The notes below the pieces were generated by a model, which saw only the letters and a program-made list of their open reading frames with translations, was not told the DNA's origin and did not search any database. From positions 1 to 64,000 of the forward strand of contig MCGO01000061.1 in assembly GCA_002104985.1 (NCBI GenBank): a DNA stretch of 64,000 bases, in the 5' to 3' direction. The DNA comes from Rhizoclosmatium globosum (Eukaryota; Chytridiomycota; Chytridiomycetes; Chytridiales; Chytriomycetaceae). Shown in pieces: positions 44,068 to 56,500 of the stretch. Numbering within the stretch: position 1 is the first letter of the stretch; every line of letters starts with the position of its first letter. Both the position numbers and the translations under genes were made by a program.

Positions 44068-44395
44068 ACTTGCCTCACTCTCGTTGGGCGTGGTAGCGCT
44101 GGTGATCTGGAGTCTGGTAATTTTCACAGTTATTTTTGGAGTTTTTGATGTTAAAATGAAGGCGTTTCCCTGGCGTTCCCCATTATCCCCAGAAATTACC
44201 CGATGTCAGAAATAGACGGTGACTTCTTCAACTCAGGTTTGTTATGCACCCAATAACTCGCATAAAATTGGAGCCAAAGGCAAATCATTTGAGGAACTTT
44301 TATTTTATTCCGAAAACTTTGTTTAAGTTCGATATTCATTTGTTTCTTGAAGTTCTACCGTCACGGTTCATTCATTTCATTCATCCAAAAAAGAG

Positions 44396-47300
44396 ATGGG
44401 CATTCCACCAGCCCCAACGCCCAAAGGATGCAAGGGGATCGATGTGAGCAAGGCCCTTCTGGACTACCGAAAGGTAAGAGCATTGATTGCACCCACTTCG
44501 ATCTCGCTTAATCGGTGACAGGGTTCTCAAGCGTAAGACCCGTGCTACCTCCTTGCTGATACTCACTCTCACTCTCACTCTGCCAATCCAGCTACTTTCC
44601 CGACAAAATCGATGGCTGGTGCTTGGCCGAGGCGCAATCCGATTCGGTTTTGGTCGACGGAAACCTCAAAATCAAGTTTAGAATTGGTTCAAAAGACGAA
44701 GTTGGTTCAAAGTTTTGTTTGTTGTCTTGAACCAAAACTGATGAGACTTGTTACTGTTATTAATTGTAGGAATTAAACTACTCAGTTGCTGTAGCTTCGC
44801 TTGCGTCAAATGCTGATCTGCCGCCGCTCAAGAACCCGGATTTTATGGTGACATTAAGTGGATTCGATGGTCGAACTCCAAACTAATGAATGCACTTTTT
44901 TGCCATTAGGATGAAGTAGAGGATCTATCGCTGCTTTCATATTTGCATGAGTAAGGCATTCGATTGCATCCTACAGCTATCTCACTATTGCTTAGACCCG
45001 CTGTTTTCTGGGGAATCAAAAACCGGTTTGCTTCAGGCAATATTTACACGTATTCAGGAATGGTTTTGATTGCCATGAATCCTTTTCAGAACGTGGATTT
45101 GTATTCGCCTGAAACGATGCGAGAATATATCGGAAGTAAACGACACGAACCATCACCATTACCTCCCCATATCGTAAGTTGCTTATTTAAACGTTCTATT
45201 TTAATGTAAAAACAGTACGGGATTGCGGAAGAATGTTACCGCGCCATGCTTGAAGGAAAGAACCAATCCGTCATTGTTTCTGGTGAAAGTGGTGCCGGAA
45301 AGACCCAATCCACAAAATACATTATGGAATATCTGGCGCAAGTTGATGCTCTCAGCAAGATTGATTCATTAGAAGCTCTCATGCGACCCGAAACCATGAC
45401 ATCTCAACACAAGAGTGAAACAGAAGATGCTGTGCTTGCTTCCAACCCTATTTTAGAAGTAAGGTCGTAACATTTCAATGACCGTACTCAATCGATTTCT
45501 ATCAGTCTTTTGGTAACGCTAAAACAACGCGCAACGATAATTCTTCTCGATTCGGTAAATTTGTCGAGCTCTTTTTCTCAGACCCAAGCTCTGGCAGCGT
45601 CAGAATTACGGGCGCACAAATTAGGACATACCTACTGGAGCGTTCACGTTTGATTTTTCAACCTGACACTGGTGGGTCCAATCTTTTTGGATTCCTCGAC
45701 TAATACATCCTCAAAGAGCGAAACTACCATATTTTCTACCAACTGTGTGCAGCTGCGCCTGCCGCCGAAAAGGAACAACTCGGCCTCGATAAATGGGAGT
45801 CTTTCCATTACCTGAACCAAGGACGAGCCGGCATCGTCAAGAATATGAATGATGTTGAAGAATTCAAAGCAACTCAAGAAGCTTTGTCAACACTTGGAAT
45901 GTCAGTGTCAACTCAATGGAGCATTTTCCGTCTTTGTGCAGCCCTACTTCATATTGGAAACATCAAAATCATTGACAGCGAAGCGAGAGTAGAAGCGTCA
46001 GAAATTTCAGCGACGGATCCTGCGCTGGCGAAGGGATGTGAATTGCTTGGAATTGATGCCAAGGAGTTTGTGAAATGGGTAATGAAGAAGCAGACTGTAA
46101 TAGGACGAGACAAATACGAAAAAGACATCAAAAAAGATGCCGCCATTGTTGCCAGAGACTCTGTCACAAAAGTCATGTGAGTAGTACGATTTTCGTGCAT
46201 CGTTGGTTCTAAGGATAATCTAGTTATACGAAACTGTTTGACTGGCTCGTCAAATCCATCAATAAGAACTTGAAACGTGAATCCAATAGCGAGCAACACT
46301 TTATCGGAGTCCTCGACATTTACGGGTATATTCCAAATTTCTTGCCTGAACCAAATCCCCACTCACGAATCACACCAGTTTCGAGCACTTCAAAAAGAAC
46401 TCCTTCGAACAATTCTGCATAAACTACGCCAACGAAAAGCTCCAACAAGAGTTCAATGCGCACGTCTTCCGCATTGAACAAGAAGGATACATCCAAGAAG
46501 AAATCGAATGGACGTTTATCGAATTCGCCGACAATCAACCATGCATTGACTTAATTGAATCCAAAAACGGAGTCTTGGTGTTGTTAGACGACGAGTCTCA
46601 TATCGCAACTGGAACTGACGCGGCATTCGTATCTAACTTGAACGACATTTTCAAAGACCACAAACATTACATGAAAGGACGGTTTGGAAACACGGATTTC
46701 ACAGTGAAACATTACGCTGTGGACGTAACCTATACATCTACGGGATTCGTGGATAAGAACAAGGATAACATGAGTGAAGAACTTCAAGGTGTTCTTGCAG
46801 CGAGTTCGAATGCGTTCTTAAGGGAGGTTTTTGGGTTGAGTGAAGGTAATGTGGGCGAGGTTAGACAGGATGAGGAGTATGTAGCTCCAAATGTCAAGAG
46901 TGATAGGCGAAAGTCGACGATGAAAGTACCTACGCTTGGCTCAATGTTCAAAAACTCATTGCAGGGTCTGATGGTGACGATTCGAGAGACAGAAGGACAC
47001 GTGAGTCTTGTCTTTCCTTTTTATCGTGACGTTTCTGAACTTTTACAGTACATTCGTTGTATTAAACCAAATATGGCGAAAGCTGCCTTCGAGTTCGACG
47101 GCGCTATGGTTCTTTCCCAACTCAAAGGTACAACCGCCTCACATACGTAAATCAGATCTAACCTCAAGCGTTTCAGCCTGCGGTGTCCTCGAAACAATCA
47201 AAATCAGTAACGCTGGATACCCAAACAAACTCGAATACTCTGAATTCGCATCCCGATACTTCATTCTCGTCCCTTCAGCCTTCTGGAACCTCCCCAAGAA

Positions 47301-49867
47301 AGACCTTTCCATCAAAATTGTCTCGACTATTCTTAATGATACAACGAAATTCCAGTTCGGAAAGACGAAAGTATTCCTGAAGTCAGGACAGATTGCGTTC
47401 TTTGAAGACAGACGTAATGATCGGACCAAGTATCTAGCGCTTTTGTTGGCCAAGAACGCGAGGCGGTTTGTTCAGCGGCAGAAGTATTTGCGATTGAAGG
47501 AGGCGACGCTTGTTGTTCAAAATGCGATGAGGGGGTATTTGGCACGAAAGAAGTTGGAGAACTTAAAGGAAGAAGCTACAAGACTGAAGCTTCAACGCGA
47601 GACTGAGGCTCGTCAACGTTTTGCTGCGATCAAAATCCAATCAGTTTGGAGGGGTTATCGGGCACGAAAATCGTATAAGCAATGTTGGGGATATGTCCTT
47701 TGCCTCCAAAACGCGGTCCGCTCAAATGCTTCACGGAAACTGTTGAAGACTTTGAGAGCTGAAGCCAAAAATGTGGAAGCGGTCAAAGAGAAAGCTTTTA
47801 GCTTGGAAGCCAAAGTCGTGTCTCTGTCTCAAACATTGCGGGATAAAACTGTTGAAGCCAAGGCGCTCCAAGACAAGTGTTCTTCATATGAATCCCAACT
47901 GGGTTCCTTGAGGGAAAAGCTTGATGCTTCTGAAGCCAAGAACAAAGTCTCTCAAGCTGAAATAACCATATTGACGAAGAAGCTATCTGATCTCAAGGCG
48001 GAGTTTGAGCGTCTCCGTGACGAAAAGACAAAACTGGATACTATCGTAGCGCAACAAGCTCAAAATGGTCTGCTTCCCGAGCCGAGCACTCGATCTTCAA
48101 ACACGTCGCCCACAAGAGCTGAAAGAACAATGAGCCCCAGTCGCGGCATCACTCGAGGAAAGACTCTTGATTCTCGCGGTCGAAACACAGTTTCAACTCC
48201 ACAGCTATCATTTTCGATGCGAACAGCGCTATCCCCACCAGCAATGGTACGAGGGTCAACAGTGAAATCACCGCCTTCCATGTCCAGAATCTCAACCAAG
48301 CGACCTGACCTTCCAGTAGCTGAAAGCAATGCTGGTCCAGTAAAGTTAAAACGAGTCCCAACTCTTCGTCAAAAATCTATCTTTGAACAGGACATTGTCG
48401 ACGATGCGGAAAGAGCGCGAAAGAAGGACGTGTCTCGGCAGAATTCAGGCGTGGAAGAGCACGGCAATATGAATATGTCCCCGCAAATTCCTGTTGCGAA
48501 ACCAACAACCCTTGCTGCAGCTTTATCGAGACATGTTCAGAACCCATCTACTACACCAGCTGCTATCGCTCCAAGGACTACTAGCATGCTTCAAAACCCA
48601 AAACTCATGGCATTCAGAGCTGAATACCTCTCACGCGAAGAGTTCAACGACATACTCTGTGATAACTTTATCATCAATGTGAAAGCACCTCAAGCCACAG
48701 TGTCCCCACTCTCCAAGAAAGATGTTTTGTATCCGGCTTTCGTCTTAAACTCTGTCATGACAATGTTTTTGGATGGTGGCCTTCTCCTAGGTCTCAACAA
48801 CTTTTCCATGGACATTTGTTATGATATTAGCAAGACAGTAACGGAAAGCTCGGACACTGCACTGATCATATTCTGGATTTCCAACACTCACCACCTCCTC
48901 AACCTTGTCACTGCAACGCACCTCCGGGAAACCAAGAAACAAAATAATCTCTCGAACTTAAATGTGATTAAATCCATCCAATCACAACTCTTCACCATGA
49001 TTGAGCAAGAGATGGTTCCATCTTTGATAAAACGATTGCGGGATTATACCGCATCTCTGACAATTCCCGCCATTCTCGAAAATCAAGAATTACCAGGTAT
49101 GAAAATCGACACATCATCAAGTGGGATATGGGGAGTCTTTGGGTCCACACCCAAACCCGTGGAAAACGGGCTCTTGAAGCTCAAAACCTTCTTAACCTCC
49201 GTCGATATGACACTGCGAGACTACTTTGCACCTGAGGCACTTCACAATCGAGTTATGATTGAGCTAATTCGAACTGTTGGAGTCGTGAGTTTCAATGGAA
49301 TGCTTGTCAAAAAGAACTTTTTGAATTTCAAGCGGGGTATGCAGATCCAGTATAATTTGACGCAGTTGGAAGAATGGTGTGCAAGGCTTGGTCTTGGGGC
49401 TAGTAAGTTTACATTTAATATTCTGTCGAACTATACCGGCTTATTCATCTTTATTGACAGCTCTGAAACACCTTGATAAAGTTGGACAAGCAGCTAAGAT
49501 TATGACGATCAATAAAACGGAGGCTGTTGACGTTCAGGCCGTGTTTGAGATTGCGTATTTGCTCAATCCAAGTCAGATTGATAAATTGTACGCAAATTAC
49601 TCGACGAAAGATCTTGATTCTCCGGTATGTGCCCTTGTTAAGATGCATGAAAATGTGTATTGACAGTATTTATAGATGACAAATGAGTTTTACGAGGCCA
49701 TTCGGTTCAACGTTGACCCTGCAATCAAAGACACGATACCGTTATCGTTGGATCCTGAACCAGAGTATCCAACGCTTCCCTTAGTTCCAATTCTGGATCT
49801 TGAGGCATACCTACCTCTTCCAAACACTGTTTCCGTTCCTTCAGAGTTTATGCAGCTCTTTGGCTGA
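44396..49867 (+). CDS. class V myosin 2, complete with IQ motifs, coiled coil and DIL domain
   Basis: The ATG at 44396 starts [11 protein letters not shown]. The second exon is an 11-nt microexon (44522-44532). The motor follows over about ten exons: GESGAGKTQ near 45290, NDNSSRFGK near 45540, DIYG at the end of an exon near 46320, and the actin-binding and converter regions to about 47400. Four IQ motifs lie at about 47420-47760 (for example [16 protein letters not shown]), a coiled coil at 47770-48060, and a Ser/Pro-rich linker to 48600. The dilute (DIL) domain runs from about 48610 to the stop at 49865-49867, split by introns near 49402-49460 and 49625-49677. It should carry vesicles and organelles along actin as fungal Myo2/Myo4-type motors do. 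It is the only complete paralogue of the three. Confidence 0.9.
44522..44532 (+). other. 11-nt microexon of myosin 2
   Basis: Reads ggttctcaagc, flanked by gacag and gtaag. It joins the DYRK codons to CTACTTTCCC in phase (DYRK-GSQA-YFPDK). Confidence 0.85.
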
Positions 49868-50075
49868 AATACCAACACATATAAATAAAATATTGCATTA
49901 TTTTGACTTGCAATTCGACAATAGCAAACAAAGTGGTTCTATCTTTGTTGAGACAAATGAAATGCGTTCATGTATACTTGTATTTCATCACGATACAAAA
50001 TTACATTAGCATTAGATTATAGTTAATAAGGAAAAAAAGAAAGAATTATGATGATTCAGAACGTCAACTCTTTTC

Positions 50076-50707
50076 CTATTTTCTCACTTCTGATGCACGA
50101 ACCGTTACTGATTCTCTAATCTTTTGAACCTGATCCATGGACTTATCTTGGGAAGCCTTTTTGATTCCAAAAGGAGCAGAAATGGTTGTAGTTGTAGTGC
50201 GCAACATTCGGAACTCATCCATCTTTGCCTTGTGCGGAAATTCGACCAAATAACACGTCTTGCTGGCACCAAGTAGCTCAATGCCTTCTTCCGTCTTTGC
50301 TCTTGCTGCAGCCGTTATCTTTTCGATAATTTTGATGTTCGACTGTGAGAGTGTGTACGTTACGTTATTCCCGTCGCTAAGAATGATGAGAATGTCAAGA
50401 TCTGGCATGACCAGAAATACTGCTGATTTCCAAAGAGAAGTAGGACGATTGAGCTTGAATCCAGTGTGGAACTACACAAAGTGTTTCAGTCGATTTACGC
50501 ATTTCATTGGATAGTTACTATGTATGTTTTGACAAGGCCATCATCCTGATCGACATGAGACGATCCTACCTGGCTGCTATTTTGGGTGATGTTCCCGTTG
50601 TGTTGTCCTCCGCCAAAACCCAACGCTTTGAAATATAGAATTATAGGGGTGGCAACTGCAACCAGAAATATTGTACATGCGTCGAACAGTAAACGAACAT
50701 TGAACAT
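50076..50707 (-). CDS. small single-pass membrane protein, unknown family
   Basis: Two phase-0 exons (50707-50519 and 50471-50076; intron GTAACT...GTGTAG) give 194 residues. It starts MFNVRLLFDACT and has one hydrophobic helix near the N-terminus (IFLVAVATPIILYFKALGF). A Gly/Asn/Ser linker and a compact ~110-residue domain follow, with alternating hydrophobic strands (LDILIILSDGNNVTYTL, KTCYLVEFPHKAKMDEF) that could be a PH- or longin-like fold. This is inference from pattern only. Its first 130 nt overlap, in another frame, the 3' end of the PstS-like gene. Confidence 0.55.
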
Positions 50708-51227
50708 AGCCTTTGTTTGTTGGGGAATACCAAAATTGACTGTTGTTCGCGAGAAATGGATTATCCTTGACAATCTGTGGGTCATCCCATCTTTGAATTT
50801 TTCCATCAAAGATTCGAGGAAGGACCGTTCTGCTCAACTTTAACGTGTCGGAATATCCTGGGAGATTGTACGCGATGAGGAGACCTCCTGCGATGGCGGG
50901 TAAGACGACGAGGTTGTCTGATCCTGCTAAGCTGGTTTGAACATCAGTGTCACTTCCTCCCCAGTTGAGAAGCCCAGAACCGACAGATAGTTGTCCTGTT
51001 TGCGAGTTCGTGGCGTTATAAGTTGCTTGTACGTTCTCTGTTCATATAACATTTGTAATTTGAATGATGCAGATGTTCTTACGATAAAGGCGGTTGAAAT
51101 CGGCGACAGCACTGAAATATGGTTGTTGAGGAAACGTTGAACCACCTCCTTTGATCAAGGTAACAGTTGCTTCGACGCAATACACAAGCAAACAAACCGT
51201 CACAACGATAAGATTGTGAAAGGTCAT
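50577..51227 (-). pseudogene. PstS-like phosphate-binding protein, C-terminal half missing
   Basis: Two exons (51227-51083 and 51037-50577) encode ~200 residues. They start with a signal peptide (MTFHNLIVVTVCLLVYC) and LIKGGGSTFPQQPYFSAV, the hallmark of the PBP-like PstS family. LSVGSGLLNWGGSD, VLPAIAGGLLIAYNLPGY and LPRIFDGKIQRWDDPQIVKDNP follow, all in PstS order. The match ends after FLANNSQFWY, and the frame stops at 50577 in sequence that belongs to the next gene. Full-length PstS proteins are ~300 residues, so about a third to a half of the second lobe is missing. PstS-like proteins are mainly bacterial periplasmic phosphate receptors but do occur in some chytrids and protists. Binding is unlikely in this form. 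Confidence 0.65.
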
Positions 51228-51602
51228 GTTGCGGCGATGTTTCTTCAAAAAAATTGTAAATCTTTGGTGTGGAGATATACTACAGTCAATAAAATTTGAA
51301 AGTAAACAAATATTATAACCCCTGTGCCAGCTTGCAGTGATATTCAATACGTAGATTATTGCACGTTTCGGCCATGAAGGTTTGCCTAACCTTGACGAAT
51401 TTTCCGAGAGAATGCTTTATAGCCAGATGTAATATCAACATGGTCTCTGGAACCAAAGACAACTCCATCACTTAAACATCTTCGGAGCATTTTCTCTGCA
51501 TAAGACGCCTCTTCATTTATTCAATCCTTTAAGCTCTCTACACTCTCTCCAAATTCCACTTCCTTCCCACTCTCTTCCCACTCACTCAAAACTCGACCTT
51601 TT
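51228..51602. other. intergenic
   Basis: Promoter side of the PstS-like gene and 3' side of the Ser/Gly-rich gene, with a pyrimidine-rich block at 51530-51600 (ctctctacactctctccaaa). No gene is recognised. Confidence 0.4.
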
Positions 51603-53013
51603 TCACTTCTTCCCAGCCCCCTCAAAAAACCCATCCAAAGACCTCGCAGCAACAGGAATAGGGCTACTCAATCTCTCACCACCGTTTGGAGTCGGGACTG
51701 GACCCGTGTAGTATTCGTCCAAGTAAGTAGAATACGATCGTTCAGTCGTTGGTTCAACAGCCGGGGCGGCGGCGGCGGTATCGGCGGCTTCTTTACCGGC
51801 TTTGTATCTACGCGCGGCGACGACGGCTCCGATTGTCACGACGCATCCGACCAAAACGCCGATTGCGATGGGGAGGATGGAGGGTTGCGAGTCTGTGGAG
51901 GGGTTTGTGGAAACGCCGGGAGTGTTTGGGGATGGTGGTTGGGGAGACTTTGGCGCGTTGCTGTTGTTGTTGGTATTGGAGGAGGAGGATCCAGCAGAGC
52001 CGATTTGGTTGTTGTTTGTGACGGAAAGTGGGGAGTTGGATGAAGTTCCTGAGGAGGAAGAGGAGCCAGTGGATGAGTTTGGTTCGTGAACGGCAGCGTT
52101 GATTGATTCGAGGACTGAGCCACTGTTTTGTTGTTGACCATTGTTGGAGGATGGTCCATTGGAAGTATCAGCACTAGTAGAGCTGGAGCTTCCAGACGAA
52201 CCGTTACTTGCACTTGATCCAGAGCCAGAAGAACCTCCCGCGTTTGAGCCACTATTTCCATTGGATGAAGAAGCCCCAGAATTAGACGATCCCCCACTAC
52301 CTGCATTCGATCCACCATTTCCACCACTAGTGTTAGATCCACTGTTACCACCATTACCGCTGCCACTGCTAGATCCACTACCGCCATTATTGGAAGAATT
52401 AGGGGGCGGAGTCACGGGGTTAGGGTTTCCACCACCATTGTTATTGCTATTACCCCCACTGCCGCTACCTCCACCCGATCCTCCGCCACTTCCAGTATTA
52501 CTCGAGCTACTACCACCAGATCCAGGGTTCACGGGTTTAGAAGGAGTTTCGGGTTGAGGAGCAGGAGCCGGTGGAGGGGAAACGACAGTCAATCTTGTAG
52601 AGCTTGACGTGATGGAATCAAAGAACCAGCAATTTGGGTCAGACGCAGGACAGATTGAGAAAGATGCCTGTGGTTAGTTGTCATGGAAATGAGTAAGTAA
52701 AGGGAGAATAAAGTGAGTGCGCATTGCTTACGACAACGTTGTAGTTTTTTGAAGATTTGATGACGTTGCCATCTGCAGTGCAAGAGACGGGGAAGCAGTA
52801 TGCATTAAAGATCCAGTTCATGGCGGAAGGACATGGAATGGAGGCAGCGCCGATCGTGGTTGTAGTCTTGCAGAGGTTTGAGCTGGAGAGGAAGTCCATT
52901 GAGAGGGAAATGACTTGACCGGCGTGGTTGTTGACGTATGTCTTGTCCAAGTAGAGGGTGGCGGTCACGGCTCCGGTGGACGGCGCCTGGGAGACGGCGA
53001 CGTAGGTGGTCAT
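51603..53013 (-). CDS. single-pass membrane protein with Ser/Gly/Asn-rich stalk
   Basis: The last exon ends at 51603. An intron at about 52733-52677 joins an upstream exon that starts with the ATG at 53013 (MTTYVAVSQAPSTG), though a signal-peptide exon further 5' may exist. The N-terminal ~105 residues contain four to five cysteines and beta-like strands. A Pro patch (VVSPPPAPAPQPETPSKP) and ~190 residues of nearly pure Ser/Gly/Asn repeats (GGSGSSSGSGNGG and similar) follow. One transmembrane helix (ILPIAIGVLVGCVVTIGAVVAARRY) and a ~75-residue cytosolic tail end the protein. The layout is that of fungal wall-stress sensors (Wsc/Mid2-like) without a recognised WSC domain. Confidence 0.65.
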
Positions 53014-53522
53014 GAGACTGGTTGGTCGACGTGAGGGGAAATTTCAAGAGAAGGGTGCTCCAAGACACCGTTGTCACAAAAATGGTGATGGGGATAACGA
53101 TTTTTGGATGAGCTTTCCAGGGTTACACAGACCAACAAATAAGGCTGACAAAGAGCTGTCAAAGTGATAATGGGTGGATTGAGAGGGTATACCCTCTGAG
53201 ATATGGTGTGTTTGTTTTGGTTTGTCTGGATACTTGCAAGGAGCATTGTGTCTTACCACTAAAACCCTGCTTCAACCCTACTTCATCCAATCTAATTATC
53301 CCAAACACCAAGCATTATGATGAATGAAAAAGGCGTACTTTAGAGATTAAATATAATAATAGGCAGTGAGTTGATCAACAGAAGTCAACTCCATCCAATT
53401 GTGTCTGACGGATGGTCCAAGAGTCTTCTTTCTCAATAAATTCTCTCTTGTTGCACGATTCCGATGTGTATACTCAAGTTCTATTTCTTTCTTCCTTTCT
53501 TTTATCTGTATTTAATTTTACG
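53014..53522. other. intergenic between divergent genes
   Basis: Shared promoter region of the stalk protein (minus) and the PACT protein (plus). An upstream in-frame ATG at 53412 could extend the PACT protein by 37 residues. A signal-peptide exon for the stalk protein may also lie here, but none was found. Confidence 0.4.
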
Positions 53523-56500
53523 ATGGACGAGGGAGCCATTGAGGTTGATCCTTTGGGCCGTGGTGTCCTTTCGATTGAAACATCGCCAACGAAGGAAGGG
53601 CCTCTGTCGCCACATCCAACTGAACCACTCAAACAAGAACAAGAACAAGAACAAGTGACGTGCATCGAATCAGTTCTTTTGTCGTTGGATGAACTTGCAC
53701 TTGACACACCTCCGATTGCCTCATCTCCTTCTCTTCCACCTTCTTCTGTTACTATTCAAAGCCACTTTGTATCAGAGGCAAGTGTTTCTCTTAATCCCTT
53801 AATCCGTTGATCCCTTAAACCAATTCAACCAATTCAGACAAACCACCACCAACCAGTCCAACCAGTCCAACCACCACTCTCAACAAACCAAACAACAAAC
53901 CAAACAACAAATCTCAAACGACAAAACGCGCAACTCGTCGCCGCCGTGGCTGCGCTCCAACGCGCCGTTGCCTCCGCCAATCTCAAACTCGAACGAATCG
54001 ACGACGACCACAGAAAAACTGCCGCAATTTGGGAAAGAGACGCTAACGAATTCGAGGAAAACAAGTGTCGCGTGGCCCTTCTCGAAACCGATCTGCAAAT
54101 AATAAACACTGAAAACAAGAAACTGTCAACGCTGCTAAACGAGGCTCAACTGCAGAATATTGCTTTAAAGAATACGGTCCATGCTCTTGAAGGGGAATTG
54201 AGTCTGTATGCGGGAACGGGAGAATTGCGAAGGGATCACGATGTCTCTGTTGTGACACCAATCAATCATGTTGATTCATCAGACATCCAAGAACTCACTG
54301 CTAAAATACAATCACTCGAATCTCAACTGGCATCTGCAAATGATGCAGTCCACATTGCGGAAACCAACTCAAAAGATATGACTGAAGTTGTTCTCCTTGC
54401 AAACAAGGAAAACGAACGAATAACCTCCCTTCTGACTGTCCAAGAGTCTCGTGTCACCCACTTAACCCAAGAAGTTCATTCTCTACAACAATCTCTTGCT
54501 ACAGCAACGTCAAAAGCCACGTCCCTCACAAAAGAAAACACTTCTCTCCTCACAAAACTCACTGCCCTCTCTCATCCTCCTTCTTCCACCTCTTCTAATT
54601 CAACTACCCATCTCGAAGAACGCATTCAATCCCTTGAACAAGATTTAACCCTCACAATCTCTGAAAAACTAGTCCTCGAAAGTCAAGTCGATGAATTAAC
54701 TCTCTCCCTCTCGAAAACAACTCAATCTCTGTCTCATACTGACCGTGAACTGCGAGACCATATCCATACCAAAGAGTTGCTTGAAGGTCAGCTGAATGAC
54801 GCGAACCGGCGGATCCAGGACCTTGAAGAGTCTTTGGAAACAGCGGGACGCGAAAAATACGGATTGGAGGTGGAAGGATTACGTGTGCGGGATGCTGAGA
54901 CGGAGAGGATGCGGATTGTTGTTGAAAGTGTTACGGCGGATTTGAAGGTTCTTCAGTCTGAGAATACTATATTGAAGAACCAACTTCGAGAACGGGAGGA
55001 TCTATTGAAATCAAGTCAACAAAATCACCAACGTGGCATTACTGACTTGGAACATCGTCTCTCTTTGATGCAAGAGAAACTAGATCGCTCTACTTCTGAT
55101 GCAACACGATCTCGAAACGCTTATGACTCTGAAACGCGAAATTTGAATGACCTCGTCAAAAAGCTAAGCGCTGATTTGACGGCATCTCAAGTGACTGTTG
55201 AGAATCTTGAAAAAGATCTCGAGGTTACTCGTGCTGAAAATGTCAGATGCGTGGAACAGTTGAAGGAGAGAGAAGAGCAACTATTACGGCTTCAACAAGA
55301 ACTAACCCGAATGTCAAGCTTGGCTGAATCAGGATCCCGCGTTGAGTTCCTGCAAAAAGAATTAGACCGCCTTATATCAGATTCCATGCGGGCACGCAAC
55401 TCATACGACTCTGAAACGCGAAATCTGAATAATCTTGTCAAGAAACTCACGGCGGATTTAATTACCTCTCAAGTGACTGTTGAAACTCTCGAAAAAGATC
55501 TGGAAACTACTCGATCTGAAGTTACAAAGCGAAACCAACTCCTTGTAGAGCGAGAAGATCAGCTTGTTCGAGTGCAGCAGGAGTTAGGACGCCGCTCTTC
55601 TACCTCGAATGACACTGACCATCATATTGAGGTCCTTCAGAAAGAGTTGGATCGTGTTTCGAGTGATGCTTCCAGATCTCGAGTTTCGTATGACACGGAA
55701 ATGGGGAAACTGAATGACCTTGTGCGGAAACTTACGGCGGACTTGACGGCGTCGCAGTATACTGTCATTAGTTTAGAGAAGGAGCTTGAGTCTGCGAGGA
55801 ATCGTATTCAAGAACATAGTATGGAGTCAGAGCGACTGCAGAAGGAACAATCCGTGGCTGAATCGACTGACGAACTCAAAACTCGTATTCAGCAGCTTAC
55901 AGCTGAAGTCACAGAACTACAAGACAACTGTATCGAATTCGCAGACGTCAATCAGGTTTTGGAGGATCAAGTCCTCGAGCTCAAGAATTCTGTGTTTCAA
56001 TTGAAATCCGAAAAAGTGACCCTTCAAAAGAGTTTGGAGGATGTTACAGTCAACGTCTCGGAACTGGAAAACGATGTTGTTCAGTTGGAACATATTATTC
56101 GGGACTGTTTGTCGTACCTTGTTCCACAAGACTCGGAGCTTATGGGGCAACTGTATCGAGAACCGTGTGGGCAGAATCGAAATTGGTATTTTTCGAGTAT
56201 CAAGGATGCACTTGATTTGGTTCGACATCATGAGAACTTGATTCAGCAACTTTTGGAAAGGAATAGAGGATGGATTGGGTGTCCTCCTCCTCCTGCATCA
56301 ATCGGTGTTTCATTTGTAACGATTCATGCATGTTTGGAGTTGAGTTTCCGTTCTGTTTTATTTGTATGTGCTAACGAATTGTCATAGACATCTCGAAACC
56401 CTTCTCCAAGACTCGAAACGCGCCTCAACAACTGACGAAATCGTGTCCCAATACGTCACATCGCCCATCCAAATGCCGCACCAAACACCCACAAAAATAT

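Larger units (their letters stand above)
42670..44310. repeat. tandem duplication of about 0.8-0.9 kb carrying the small coiled-coil genes
   Basis: Two head-to-tail units (about 42670-43520 and 43580-44310) share gene, leader and flank: gcacttttggattttgttta-like starts, the coiled-coil genes, cagttatttttggagttttt, and the gttatgcaccca block. They differ by deletions within the coiled-coil repeats and by scattered substitutions. Confidence 0.85.

Noticed and set aside
52415..52432. ggggttagggtttcc inside the stalk-protein gene as a telomere-like motif
   Set aside because: It lies in intact coding sequence with no element joint beside it, so chance is sufficient.
52141..52557. Plus-strand frame rich in Leu, Pro and Glu opposite the Ser/Gly stalk gene
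   Set aside because: It is the antisense shadow of the Ser/Gly/Asn repeats and has no domain; the minus strand has the signal-bearing exon chain and the transmembrane helix.
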